Below are positions 32,396 through 45,745 of a stretch of DNA of 64,000 nucleotides, one piece after another; positions within the stretch are counted from its first letter, which is position 1; every line of letters starts with the position of its first letter. Below the pieces are notes generated by a model that saw only the letters and a list, made by a program, of their open reading frames with translations, did not search any database and was not told where the DNA came from. A program made the translations under genes and the position numbers. This stretch comes from Loxodes magnus. Lineage: Eukaryota; Ciliophora; Karyorelictea; Loxodida; Loxodidae. The DNA is taken from the NCBI GenBank assembly GCA_946699065.1, contig CAMPDV010000188.1, positions 124,001 to 188,000 on the forward strand. The letters are read 5' to 3'.

Positions 32396-35300
32396 ATGAA
32401 ATAAGCTTATCTTACCAAGTGCTTTATAATTCAGCTATTTCTAATATCTTCTCTAACTCAAACCTTCAAATTTTATGTTACATCCCCTGATGTTAAAACT
32501 TAACTAGGCTATGGGGAGCCTTCTGGGAAAATAGAAAGTCCCTACACGTCACTAGAGTAAGCTTTGTATGCTATACCTGAGAGTTCTGAAAGTGAAATTT
32601 GAATTTCTCCTCATAATCATATACTAAACTGCTTACCTCCTAGTACTTGTGACTAGTGTAATATCTGCGATATTTTAAGAGCTGGAAATGCTGAAAAAGC
32701 TTAAATGCAAATAAAAATTTAGAAGTTTGAATGTAGTGAGAGAAGCAAAGATTTAGCAATGTGCTTTAATTAGTAGCAATCCTCCCTTATATTTGTTAAC
32801 AATCCTAACCTTAAAATAATACTCAAAGGAGATTTACTATAACTGTCAGATTTAACTATTAGTGGCTAATTATTAGCAGATGAGAATTTCTGCCAAGAGG
32901 ATTCTTGCATATCCACAGAAGTTTTAATGCAGGCTGAAAATGCAGTAATTTCTATAAGAAATACAGCTTTAATAAACTTCACTCTAATATTCTATCATCT
33001 TTTGGATGCTAGTTCAAGTATAACTTAATTTTAGAATTTTTAAATGGTTAATAATTGAGCATCAAATGGAGTGATAAACTTAGTAAACACTTATTTAGAA
33101 ATGACAAACTGTTATTTTAAAGAAAACTAAGGATCAGTTTTATACGTTTATGGAAGCTAAATAGTCGTAAATAATTCGATATTCTAGGAGAATTAATCAG
33201 AATAAGCAGGGTGCATTTATTATGACTCTTCTACTCTCATTATATAGAACTCTGTTTTTTAATCTAATCATGCTTATGATAAAGGTGGTGGCTTATATGC
33301 GGTCAGTTCAGATTCATATTTTATTTCTAGCGTTTCCTCTAATAACACTGCGGATTAGTGAGGAGGGTTTTAAGAATCTGAAGGGTTTTCAAATTTTTCT
33401 ATTGTAGATAGTATTTTTATAGGTAATAAGGGATACTTTGGTGGAGCTTTAGATTTTAATGTAGATAGCATTAACTTAATAGATAATTGTACTTTTATCC
33501 AAAACGAAGCTTTATATGGAGGAGCTTTTTCTCTATATTAAGTTAATATTGGATCAATTCTAAATACAAACTTTTAATAGAATAAAGCATCCAGAAGTGG
33601 AGGAGGGATTTGATTCGAGCTTTCTGGAGTAAGTGAAATAATAAACACAACTTTCTTTCAAAACAGTGGATAATTAAAGGCAGGAGGTATTCATATCTCT
33701 TAATAAACATATGTTTAGTTATTTTAAAACTGTGTCTTTATAGAAAATTACGCTGAAAATGGAGGAGGTGTGAATTTGTAGGACTAAGCTTATATTTTTT
33801 AGGTAATAAACTGTTCATTCATTGCAAATAATGCAACAGATGGAGGTGCTATTCATTTACAAGAATAATCGGCTGAAATTAGCAGTGATAGCATCTTCTT
33901 TTCAAATTGCTCTTTCATCAATAATACTGCTTCGAACGGAGCTGCTTTTTCGTTTTTGAAAGCAAATATAGAAATGGAATTCATAGAAGCAAAGAATAAT
34001 ATTGCAAAGTATGGAGGCTTCATTAAATCTGAATTAACTCAAATAAAAGTTTCGTATTCAAACCTAGTAAGCAATTAAGCTTTCGAAGGAGCAATTTTTC
34101 ATATCAAGTTTTCATAATTAGACTTTTAGGAAGTTTGATGCAATTAAAATACAGCCTAGAGTAAGGGAGGAGTAGGATTAGTTGATACCTAAAGTTTTTT
34201 TATTGCTTAGAATTCTTAATTTAGTAACAATTCCGCGAGTGAAGGCTCCTTTCTATATGCATAAGGTTCTTAATTTATAATAGAAAACTCAGATATTTAT
34301 AGTAACAATGCCTCATCTACAGGAGCTATCTATTTATAGACTTCACTTTTCTAAAATCCAAGTGAGATAGTAAAGTGTTAAATTTTTGATAATTGAGCTT
34401 ACATTTCCACAGTGTTTTTATACAAAAGCAAACTAATCTTATATAATGTTTATATTAGTAATAATCAAGCCTTTACAATGACCTCTGGAATATTAGTCAG
34501 AAATTCAGAAATCTTCATTGAGGAATCTATCTTTTAGAATCAAACTACGAAAAAAGGACCCTTTATTCTCTGTGACTTCTAGGGAAAAGTAGAAATAATA
34601 TAGACTTCATTTTAAAATGGCTAGTGATAAGAAGGAGGTTCTATTCATCTGATTTCTTCTGAGATAACTCTAAAGTCAGTGATGTTTTAGAATATGAGTA
34701 CTAAATCAGGAAGCGTTATTTATGGTCATGAATCTAATATTGACATTTGAAATGGTAGCTTTAGCTATATAAGTTTAGAAGAAAATTTTGGTTCAGTTGT
34801 TAACTTAGAAAGTTCAAATATAAGAATAGAGTATTGCTCTATAAGTAACTATAAGAATACAGCTATTTCTATAAAAGAAAGCTTTCTATATCTAAACTTA
34901 ACCTCTTTTTCTTAGGGATTTAGTATAAATTACTAAGGCTCTGCTATCTATTCTTTTAATTCATAGTTGAGCATGTATAATTCTCAATGTATTGATTAGA
35001 TAGCGAAATCAGGAGCATGCTTCTATATTATAAATGATGAGCTTTAATATTAATATTTGTTTTAGAATAATATTTTCGAACGATGTACAGCTCTAGAAAA
35101 TGGAGGAGTTGGGTACTGTCTGAATGGTAATGTTACTTTCCAAAATAACTAATTTCACAATAACAAAATAGATAGTGACTAAGACTATATAGCTAAGGGA
35201 GGAGCTTTGAGACTCGTTTGTGACAAATAATAAAGATGCGACTATTTAATTATAAATAGCTCATTTATAAATAACCAAATTAATAGTAGAATTAGTGAAG

Positions 35301-38146
35301 GAGGAGCTATTTCATTTTAAGGTGCTCTTATAACTTTAGATCCAGATATCTAAAGTGAAGAAATATGCTCACTATTTGTAAATAATTCAGCTTATTATGG
35401 GAGTAATTTGGCTTCTTTTCCTTATAAATTTGGAAACCAGTCTGCTATTCAAATATTTTCTCATTGCCATCAAAATTAAATAAGAAGAAATTTAATTTCT
35501 TCGATACCTGGTCTACCAATATAGTAGCAGTTAATACAGATTCTCGATGTTTATGGATAAATAGTTAACAGTGACTCTTCATCGATAGTTTCAATTTTCT
35601 CTGAAGAAGCAGAGTTATCTGGTAAAACCAGAATTTAAGCGGAGTAAGGAATTTATAATATGAAAGATATTATAATAAAAGCAAAGCCTGGAAGTTTAGT
35701 TAGTTTATGATTGGAAACGAATGCTATAGATAAAAACAATTTACCTTTTGATAATAGCATGACTAATAAAATTTAATAAGAGGTATTCATCTAAAAATGC
35801 TTGGAAGGATAAATTCTAATAGATTCGAATCTATGTCAAAATTGCTTTTATGGATAATATTCGTTGAATCAGAGCGATAAGTCTTGCACAGAGTGTATGG
35901 AAGGAGCTAAATGTTATGGAGGAAATTTAATTGCCCCTAAAATAAATTATTGAAGAGAAAGTTTCAATTCTGATATTCTACTTAAATGCCCTAATTCGCA
36001 AGCATGCTTAGGAACTAACGTTAACAATAGCTTTCTAGAAAAATATTTTGCAACTATTAATTAAAACTAAAGAGTAGAATATCTCAAATAAATAAACTGA
36101 TAAGGATAATGTGCAGATGGATATTAAGGAGTTTTATGTGATGTTTGCTTGCATAACTGATCTAAAAATGAGTTTAACTAATGCTAGAAGTGTTAAGAAA
36201 AAAAGATTTCAATTGCTTTAGCGGTAATATTCCTAACTACTTTTATAGTTTATATTCTCTTTATAGTTCGATAGACTTTAAAATAAACCAAAAAATCATA
36301 TTTCGATGCATATTTCAAAATCCTTACAAACTATATGCAATACTAGATTTTAATAAAGAACTTCAAATTTAGTTGACCTAATATTTATGGAGAGTTCTTT
36401 AAGTTCAACTAAGGATATGTCATAGCTACCTCAACTCTTCTCAAGTTTGACTGCATATATAATGAAGATGGAGATGTAAAGTTTTATAACAAGGTTGGAG
36501 TGGCAATGCTATTACCTTTTATAATTTGGATAATAACAGTAGTAGCGTTGCTTACATGATCTAAAGTAAAAAGTAGAAAATTTAATAAATCAGCTGCTGC
36601 AAGTATAATGACAATTTCCTTTTTCTAGATTTATCCAAATCTTATCTAAAACATTTTTAATTCTTTTAGCTGCTATAGTATTTCTAAAGATACTTCTGTT
36701 TTGAACTCCTATACTGATATAAAATGTTGGGTTGGATATCATTAAAGATTCGCTTTAACATTTGCTTTACCTGGATTTCTACTTTATACCATTTTAGTTC
36801 CTTTTCTAGTATTTTTATACTTATGAAAGAACCGAAGTCTTATATAAACTAAATAGATAAAATAATAATTTTAATTCCTTATAAATGGATATAAAACGGA
36901 GTTCTGATATTGAGAGTTTCTAAAGATGTATCAAAAATTGATTATCTCTTGCATTTACGTCTTTCTATAAAACACACCAATAGTTTTTTAATTTTGGTGT
37001 CTAGCATTTATTATGATTATATGTGTATCACTTCAAATCAAGTTTATACCCTATGAGAAGAAAGAGCTAAATGAGTTAGAACTTAATTATTTACTCATTT
37101 CATCTTTAATTCTTTATGTAGGGGTATATTTTGACACAGGTGAACGGCATTTGATAGTTGACCTAATTTTATTTGTTCTGGTAGTGACTGTAAATTTATA
37201 GTTCTTAGTCTTCTGGTTTAAATAGCTTACTATTGAATTAGGTTATTCTGTATAAAACAAAACTATTACTAAATTATTTAGACTCTGTTTGCCTTAAAGA
37301 AAATGTAACATCCTTGAAAATCCCAAGATATAAGAAGACAATGCAAACCAAGATGATAACTCATAAGGATAAAAAACTCTACAAAAATTAAAAACAAAAG
37401 TATAGAAATGATTCAATAAAAAGGTATAAAATGATCCAATAATCATGGATGAAATATTTAGCCTGAATTAAGAAAACAAACATGCAAGACCTTTATATTA
37501 ATAATTCTAAAATTAAGAGTAAATTTTAATTTTAAAGGAAATTGAATTATATATATTAAAGGGTTTTAATTTAATTGACTTGTATTCAGATAATGCTATC
37601 AACTTCCGATAATCGTGATAATCATATTGAAATAATCGCCTTAAAACTTTTGTTGAAAAGTATTAGCATCTTGAGCAAGAATATCGAATGATGGAAAATC
37701 GTCAAAATAATTATGAGTAAATTAATGTTGAACTTGAAGATAGAGATAAGGAAAATAGGTAAAAAATTGATTAAAATGAATCTACTTAAAATGAATAAAG
37801 TCAAGAAAATATTTAAAGATAAAAGGTAATATAAAAGCAAGATTAATATATCTATGACAAGCTAAGCGATAAAAAATTGCCACAAATTAAAAAAAAAAAC
37901 AATGATCAAAATTACTGAAAAACAAAAACAATTAGATCTTTCTCTTACTAAAAAAATCCTTTTAGTCTAAAAGTAATTAAGGAGTATCAAGACGAATAAG
38001 GGATATAAATTGAATCAGAAAGTTCTTATGAACATGACATGACTTTAGATAAAACAAAATGTGAGATAAAAGATAACAGCTTGGTTTTAAAATTTTCTTC
38101 GAATATGGGTGATTTTGAAGATAATCTCTCGCCTTTGAACAAATGA
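32396..38146 (+). CDS. Giant beta-helix/multipass membrane protein, copy B (complete)
   Basis: About 1916 residues from ATG 32396 to TGA 38144-38146, one frame without intron; a second TGA is at 38159. A signal peptide lies at residues 1-24 (FIIQLFLISSLTQTF). Next are a Cys-containing N-terminal region, then roughly residues 200-1080 of parallel beta-helix repeats with the consensus (F)xxNxAxxGGAI, like Pmp-type surface proteins. A cysteine-rich domain follows (about 1130-1260, CQNCFYGQY, CTECMEGAKC, NYWRES, CDVCLHNW). Then come about seven membrane segments (about 1268-1610) including the EFWYWEF motif with both Trp as TGA (36905-36913), and an acidic/coiled cytoplasmic tail. This layout matches large ciliate surface receptors or adhesins of unknown ligand. 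Its tandem copy starts at base 1. Confidence 0.9.
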
Positions 38147-40403
38147 TTTGAAATAGTTTGACTTATTAAATATTTTCTAAATTTTTAAATTAAGTATATT
38201 TACATCTAATCTAAACCAATAACTTACTTGCTTAACTTTATATTCATTTTAATAGATTTTAGTTTAACTATAATCACAGCTATTTGCTTAATTAGTCATT
38301 ACAAAAATCTGAGAAATAAATTATTAGTTTAGAATAAAGATTGATAGTAGTAGAATTATAGCAATAGATGAAATGCTTAGTAAAATAAGCAGCTAAATTA
38401 AAGTAATATTATACAATAGAACTATGAGTATTCAATAAAGTATTGGACTATAAAAATTCTATTTTTATTCATTTTTTAATATTTTGGATATGAAACTGAG
38501 TGAGTAAACTTTTGAAGATAATTGGTCTTAAAGTTAAAAGGAATAATTAAATAAGTATTAAACAAAGAAATAAAGCTAAAGAATAAAATAATTTAATTTA
38601 TTTATCCTAAGTCAACAAGAATAAACTAGAACCTTAATTATCATAATCAAAGCTAAGAAGGAAAAGTAGTTTACTATAAATTATAGAAATTATAATAAAT
38701 ATAGAGGCTAAATGAATCTCCCTTAGATTTGATTTAAATAAGAGCTTACTTGTATGTAGCTTATTATTTATTTAATTTAACTAAATTCTTTAATTTATGA
38801 AATAAAATTTAAGATGATCTTTTAAAAGCTATTTACATTCTATCACTAAATTATTTTGCTATATAACATTTAATTTCTAAAAATTTAATTTTTCTAGGAT
38901 GTAAAAATTCTTAAATTTGAAAGAAAAAGTTTTAAAAAATAAGCAAAACTTTACTTGATGGATATATAAAAAATCTGGAGGCAAATTAAATTTCTTTATT
39001 TTAGTGAAAACAATTAAAATTAATTTAAAATTAGTTTAATATTAGGTTTTGCTCTTGATTGCTTCTATTTAATAAATAGCTAGCTGATTTTAAATTTTAC
39101 TAAATATAATTATTTTTATGATTTATTAGTTAGATTAAGCATTTCAAATAAATAATACCATCTATTATAACCTTACAAAATTGATTTCACGATTTCAGTA
39201 TGCTATATCCTTACTCAAATTGTTAATGCTAAAAGTAAAAATATAATGTGATTATTCTCTTCAGTTATCACGATTGTAGAAGTCGATAATATTGTCTTAA
39301 TTTAAATCTATAAAGATAAGCCTCTTTAATAGGTATAATTAGATCTACTTTAAACTAATTAATTTTATCTTATCCGATTCTTCTTTTGATTTATTTATAT
39401 CTATTAGTTAAGCTTTAACAAATAAAGTTGAGATTCTTAATTTTATAATTTTTATCCTTAATCTATTTATAAATTCCATATATCCATCTATTATTATCTT
39501 CTAGACTAGCATTTTTAGTTATTAGCTTTTGTTGCTAAGATAGTAGACATTAATAAATTAATTATTTATAGAATTCAATTATATTTAAAGTCTATAATTA
39601 AACTAAAGATTCTATCCATTGTAGCAGCAAAGTTTAATTATAAACTTATTTTATATCCTTCAATTAAGCATTCCAATACTTCTACAAGTCCTTTTATTTA
39701 CTAAATGTATTCATTATTGTTTCTAGTCTAATTACTTAAAATTCTATAAATAGATTTAAGTATTTCCTATTATTAAACTATCAATCAAGTTGTCTAAGAC
39801 ATCTTTCAAAATTAGTTAGATAATAAGAATTAGAAAGATCGATCTTCTTATAGCTAAATTAAGAAAGAGGATATTATTAAGAATTCAGATGAGAGCAAAG
39901 TAATATTTATAGACTAAATTATATTGGAAATTATTTACCCTTATATATGCAATCCTTTTATTAGTTATTGATAAAGCTTTTTCACTTTTATTTCAATTTA
40001 GCCAAGGCAAATGTTTGCTTATTATATAGATACAAATTAAGCTGCAAGATAATCTGATAAACTTAATTAATTTATGAAGTTAAAGTTTGCTAATAATTTA
40101 TTGCTTTTATTAGTATTTCTATTTATATTCTTCTTTATCAAGGTTTTTGCTTAATAAGAGAAAACTAGTTTTGCTATTCTTCTTCCAATTTAATACACTA
40201 CTTTCCCTCACTTTCAAAAGTTTTATATTTTAAATATTTCATTTTTAGCTTAAATGAATAAACAAGAGTAAAAGTTACATCTATTTAAGACTGTGGAATA
40301 AAATTAATAAAGAAAACTTAAAATAAGAAAATAAGAAAATTTTGGCTTTGTAACTTGATATTAAATAGTTAAATGTATTCAACTTAATTTTTCTCTTTCG
40401 TAC
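38147..40403. other. AT-rich flank of giant gene B
   Basis: Matches 3932-7163 without the gag1 insertion (site at about 39905-39923) and with a 32-bp deletion near 39080. No independent gene was recognised. Confidence 0.5.
39078..39086. other. Deletion scar relative to copy A
   Basis: Copy A has AGCTTTTAAG...AAAGAGCTAGC (4865-4905), while B has AGCTAGC. 32 bp between two AGCT tetranucleotides were lost, which fits microhomology repair or slippage. Confidence 0.75.
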
Positions 40404-40769
40404 TCAAAAATCAGAAAGAGTTACCATTTTGACTAAGTATCTCCTCAAAATACTTTATCTATCTTCTAACTGGTTTATCATCATTAAAGAACTTAGTCTG
40501 TTTATTTATTCGTATCTTTGTTTCTCTTCTTCACTCAAACTGTCTAACTGATCATAAATGAAATTATAAGTTTCTATACTTTCCTCTTCGTTTTCCTCTT
40601 TAAACTCCTCTGAGTTACTTGATCCATTGCTAAGTTTAGAAGAAGGTAAATTTTGGGAGTTTTCTCTTGATTCAGTAGAATTTTTCTAAGATCCATGATT
40701 TGATTTGGAAGATTTATAAATTTAAGGCAGTTGGAAATTAGTTAGTGATAATTTAGAAGAGAAGGTCAT
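40404..40769 (-). CDS. Small acidic repeated-family protein, copy 2
   Basis: 121 residues from ATG 40769 to TGA 40404-40406, the tandem partner of 7164-7529. Compared with copy 1, the Gln (TAG) before ENEEES is Glu (GAG) and a few other residues differ. It keeps the core YDQLDSLSEEEKQRYEQIN and RRYLVKMV. No known family. Confidence 0.7.
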
Positions 40770-40964
40770 AGCTTAGAATGAATGAATTATAAAATAAAAT
40801 AGAAAATAATTATAAAATAATTATAAAAGAATGCTAAGTTTATCTTTTAAACTAATTACAATACAATTAACAAACTATAAATTATTAAATAATAATATTA
40901 TTTTAGGCTTTTTATTTTCTCTACTAGAAATTTATTTTTCATTAATATGCTCAAATTATCAAAA

Positions 40965-41800
40965 TAGTAGAAGGCCTTCATAGAGCTTTTTATGTAGATC
41001 TATAAAAGTTGCAACTAACACCATCCTATGAAATCAAGACTAGGAACTGGACACTAATAGAATGCCTATAGGACATCCATCTCTTAAATCTTGAAGAAAG
41101 GCTAAGAACTTTATTCTCTCTAAATTCTCTAATTTCACTTCAGAATAGTAGATAAACTACGAATAGCTTATTAAAGTAGTGCTGAACCTTCAAGGAAGAG
41201 GCTAAATCAAAGAAAATATTAAAAATTCTAATGATTAAACTAGAAATAATAGAAGAAATAGAATAAAGATTAAAATACCAAGAAATATAAATAAAGCCTT
41301 TCTTTAACATATAATGGGACTAGAAAAATTAATCTTAGAATTAGCAATAAAAGCAGAAAGAATTTATCAGCAAAAAATTGAAATAATATCAAATTAACGA
41401 AAAATGAAAAATTAATTGATCAAAAAGATCAAAAAATCGATATGATGATAAAAGAGAAAAATAAGATCCGACTACCAAGTCCAATTAGAAACTGAAAAAA
41501 AGCTATTTAATGCTTTTCAGAAGTACATCTTTGAAGAAGATGCAACCAATTTATTAATTTAAAATGAAAATACTTGAAATATCAAAGATTGACACGAAAA
41601 ATGAGAAGAATTAAGTAAATGAAACTAAAAAAAAGAGAAATACTATATTGTAATGTACTTTGACAAATTTACTAGAAAAAAAGAAGACGGGTACTGACAG
41701 AGAAATTGATGATCTTAAGAGGTATACACAAGGTAGGGAAGGAGAACATTTAAACTTTTATTTTTAGCCTATTAAGCAGTTTGGAGGTCAGCAGGGAAAA
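40965..41800 (+). mobile_element. Decayed gag-only element (partner of 7725-8530)
   Basis: The same degraded copy as in unit A, with a 20-bp local difference near 41265-41285. It marks the age of the insertion as older than the duplication. Confidence 0.55.
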
Positions 41801-43304
41801 AGTTATAAATTTTCCAAGAACATCAAACATTTAAAAATATATCTATTATCTAATTTTCTTAAAAGTTTAAATTTTAATTTAGAGAGTAAAGAAACACTTT
41901 GAATGATTAAAAATTTAACTAAGATAAGGTAATAATTATGAAAAAATACAACTTCAGAATTTTTCTTTAGATTTGATTTTTTTTCTTTTAAATTAAAAAA
42001 TCTAATGAGAAAAACATAAAAATATAATAGAATATTTTGATAAAGTATATTTAAATTAATAGCCAATCTTTATAAATAACTAATATAATAAATTAAATTA
42101 TTTTAGTATTTAGTGATTATATCCTTTTTTATATTACTTAAATCAAAATAAACATTCTAAAATTTTTAAATTATTTTGTAAATTACTATTTAATTCTGTT
42201 AATTATATTGTATCTTTTTCATTTTATTTTAAGTTTTAAGTGTTTTTTGCTACTCAGAATATAGGATTTACTATTGGGGGTAGATTGATAGAAAGTCTAA
42301 AAGAAATGAATAATAATTTTTCAAAACTGAAAGATATTTAATTTGAATATATAATATTATAATTCATAATAAAAAATTAAAAGAATGACAAATCATAAAC
42401 ATAATACTGGATTAACTAAGTTATTTATTTTTCCTTATTTATTAGTGAAAGGTGAGCTTAATTTACTAATTTAAAATTTCTTTTTCAAAAATGTTTAACA
42501 TAGGTTTAAATTAGATATTTTGTAATTTAGATTAAAATAAAGAAATTTCATATTCTGTTTTTAAATATTAAGCTGTTTAGTGCTATTATATTAAAAATTA
42601 TTGATTTAATATTAATTATAAAATAATATTTATATATTTATTTCATAATATAATTTAAAGGTGCTTTTTATAATAATTATTTCTTTAAGATTCATATTAA
42701 TTTAATTGCTTTATTTACTTTATTTTGAAATATCCTTCAAATATCTTAGAAGTATTTTTTTTTAAATTTTAAAACTTTGTCAATCAAGTCAATATGCTAA
42801 TATTGATTTAATATTCCATAAATTGTCTATTTTTTGTTATTTTTAACTTTAAAATGAACTGATAAGTCTACTAATATAACTAATTTAAAATATACATCAC
42901 AGTAATTTCAAAAACTGAATATGAGTAGCAAATAATATTGTAGCATGCTTATAATTTAAATTTATAAATAAAATTGAAAAACATATATGATATTAAAATA
43001 TTTAATCTAGCTTTCTATAATTGCTATAGGAATAATTAATATTTTCTGATAGATTTAAATTCTTTAATTTATACATTTTAAATTAGTTTACCAAATTTTG
43101 CTAAATTATTAAAATTAAGTATTTAGAAATAATTAAAATTTATATAAAGCTAGATGAATATTTATCAATCAATCAATTATATTATAAGTAACTTTAAATA
43201 CAGTTAAGATTTTTCAAGACTCTTTAAAGCTTAAATAATTTAGTAAAATATTTTATTCAAATATATATAAATAAATAGGGAAAAGCATTTCGTAAATGAA
43301 ATTT
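41801..43304. other. Duplicated AT-rich flank, uninterrupted version
   Basis: This single 1.5-kb stretch corresponds to 8531-15814 of unit A, where 3.7-kb, 0.84-kb and 1.27-kb extra segments sit. No gene was recognised. Confidence 0.6.
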
Positions 43305-43583
43305 ACTTGAACTCTGGTACCAGGAAATATCCCATAATTGAAGAACCAAACAAAAATCTTGGTAGGAGCCAAGAGAAGAAAGATTAAAGAAATATCATGT
43401 ATATTATGATGAAAGATGCCAGATACTAAGGACTATTAGAGTAGTATTTCGATCACAGCCCTATAGAAGACAAAACTCACAAGAAAACTTCTAGCACTGT
43501 TGGAGATTTCAGCAAAATTTTTTTAACTTTAAAAATCTAGATTAAAAAGCTGTGCACCATTGAGACGCTACGTGCTCTATAAT
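43305..43583 (+). mobile_element. SINE family 1, copy c
   Basis: Tandem partner of 15815-16092 with the same start (ACTCTGGTACCAGG) and 3' stem-loop (43545-43583, weakened inner stem). Confidence 0.75.
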
Positions 43584-44243
43584 TATTTAATTTATTAATT
43601 TTAAAATAATTATAAATTCATTTATACTGATAGGTTATACCCTTACTATGAATAAATATTTAATTCTTTATATCTTAAGAGTTTTATTACAATTATAAGA
43701 ATAATTTATAAAATATACTTTGTAAAAGTTTATTATTTTTATCAAATTATACTTTTATATTAATTATAAAAAGTATTGAAGTTTAGCTAAGGGATTATAT
43801 TGAATAGACAATATTCTATTAATAGGATTATAAAAATACTTAATTTTGTTTATTGTAAAAAATAAATAATGTTTCTAAAGAAAATATAAAAAACTTAAAA
43901 TATTTATTTTAATATAAATTAATTAATTTTTATTTAAATTATTATTTTTTAATTGTCTATATTATATCATGATGATATGTATTAAACAAGATTATTATTT
44001 ATAAATATACGAAAAAGAAAAAATCATATCCTAAAGATAACTATCTCATTCTACTGACTTTCATTTTTTATAAATTATAAGATAATTAAATTTATTTTTG
44101 CATAACATTAATTCTATTATATTTTCTACTTATATAATAAAAAATTATTGCAAACATTAAAAAATAAAAAATGAGATTGCAGAGCATGTAGAATCACAAT
44201 GGTATGTAGCACTTTAATAAAGTTTTTTTTAAGTTTATAAAAA
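43584..44243. other. End of duplicated block B
   Basis: Matches 16093-16757. Homology stops at AGTTTATAAAAAGT, next to an inverted SINE fragment. Confidence 0.6.
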
Positions 44244-44249
44244 GTACTA

Positions 44250-44453
44250 CATTAAAGTCTTCTTTATGTTAGCATCCTTTGAAAACTCGTATCTTCTATA
44301 AGGTCAGTGTTGGGTGCTTCCCTAAGAGACCTTAATAGCTGGCATCGTTCAACATTTCATTTTTTGATGCTTCAGTCTTTTCTCGCTTGGCTCCTGCCAA
44401 TATCATTTTTCAGCTTTCACATGTGATATTTCGTGGTACCAGAGTTTTAATCT
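44250..44453 (-). mobile_element. SINE family 1, copy d, inverted and 3' truncated
   Basis: On the minus strand it runs from ACTCTGGTACCACGAAATATC through CAGGAGCCAAGCGAG to a GATGCCAGCTATTAAGG block, then stops before the stem-loop. It sits exactly at the end of homology between the two duplicated blocks. Confidence 0.65.
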
Positions 44454-44954
44454 ATCATATTGGAAGGATTTTCCTTCCTATTAAAAACAAATATAATAGT
44501 ATTTTATATAAACTACATAATTAAACTAAAGATAACTCTTAGCATTATAAATTTAAGTCTTAAAAATAAAAATGGATACAAAATATTATTTTACACCTAA
44601 TATTACCTCACTCTAACTCAAGTTTAGCTTTTATTGAGACTGAATTTTTAATTTATTTGAATTTCGTTTTATTAATAACTATTATAATTTATTTGATTAA
44701 CAAAAAAGAAATAAAATTGCTTATTCATAATAAGTATATTAATCAAGTTAAATTCTATAATGTTTATTATTTTACACTCAATATTTCTTCAAAATTTTAA
44801 TTTAAGCATTAAAGTTCTAAATTCTTAAAATTTTATTTTAAAGCAAATAGTATAAGAGTAAATGGTTAAAAATAAAATATAATATTATGTATGAAAAGAA
44901 GGCTTATATTTTAATTTAATATAATATAATTGCTAAATTTTGTAAAATTTCAGA
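44454..44954. other. AT-rich, nothing recognised
   Basis: About 500 bp with no motif, repeat or coherent frame. Confidence 0.4.
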
Positions 44955-45745
44955 AAGAATTCTTTTCCACACCAAGGAATTAGATGCCCGAAACGAAGCA
45001 GAACTATGAGAAATACAAAAAGCTGCAGAAAATTACGAAGCTATAATGACTAAAACCTAGGAGAAGAAACCGAGGAAGTAAGCGAAGTCCGCTTTACACC
45101 AGGAGATCTTAGAGTTAAATTCTTCTGGTCAGATGAGCATGTAATAGCTCATAAAAATGGTTCTAAGTCTTTAAAAGAGGCTAAGAAGCTCCATGAGGAG
45201 AACACGCGGCTATCATATAACGAACTTTAAAATACATTAAACTACAGAATGGCTAATTAGGAGAGAGATCGATGTTCTATGAAAATATTAACAATAATAA
45301 ACAGTTATACCAAATTTTAGATGTAATGAATACAATGCTATATTACATAATTAGAAATTAAAATTTAAAGCTAACAAATTGAACAAATTAAAATGGAACT
45401 TAACTAAAACTGGCAAAATGAAACTTTAAGAAATGGGAGGAAACAAGATAAACATGAAAATAGCTAGGCAGACTTTATTTAAAAAGAAATGATACTTCTG
45501 TTGATAACTAAATCAATTATACAAGTAGTTTAAGAAATTTTAATAATTCAAGAAAAAATACTGGATTGAGGGAAAAAGAAAGAAAAATGTTATTCTACTA
45601 CTGGGAAATGGAATTTATAAGAGAAAAGGGAATCAAAATATATGAAACTGATTTTAACAAGTTCTATAGGAAAAAATCGACAAGGATTCAATCAAATGGA
45701 AGAGAGATAAAACTTAAAAACTTATTTTAAGCGGCAGATGTGAAA
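44955..45745 (+). mobile_element. Decayed gag-only element (gag5)
   Basis: It keeps the family blocks GEETEEVSEVRFTPGDL/KPRK..KSALHQEIL and a LIKMVLSL-like coil (about 45060-45190). The knuckle has become KKWYFCWQLNQLYKQF (about 45486-45530), losing two zinc ligands. The EKKYWIEGKRK tail is recognisable. It is non-functional. Confidence 0.6.
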
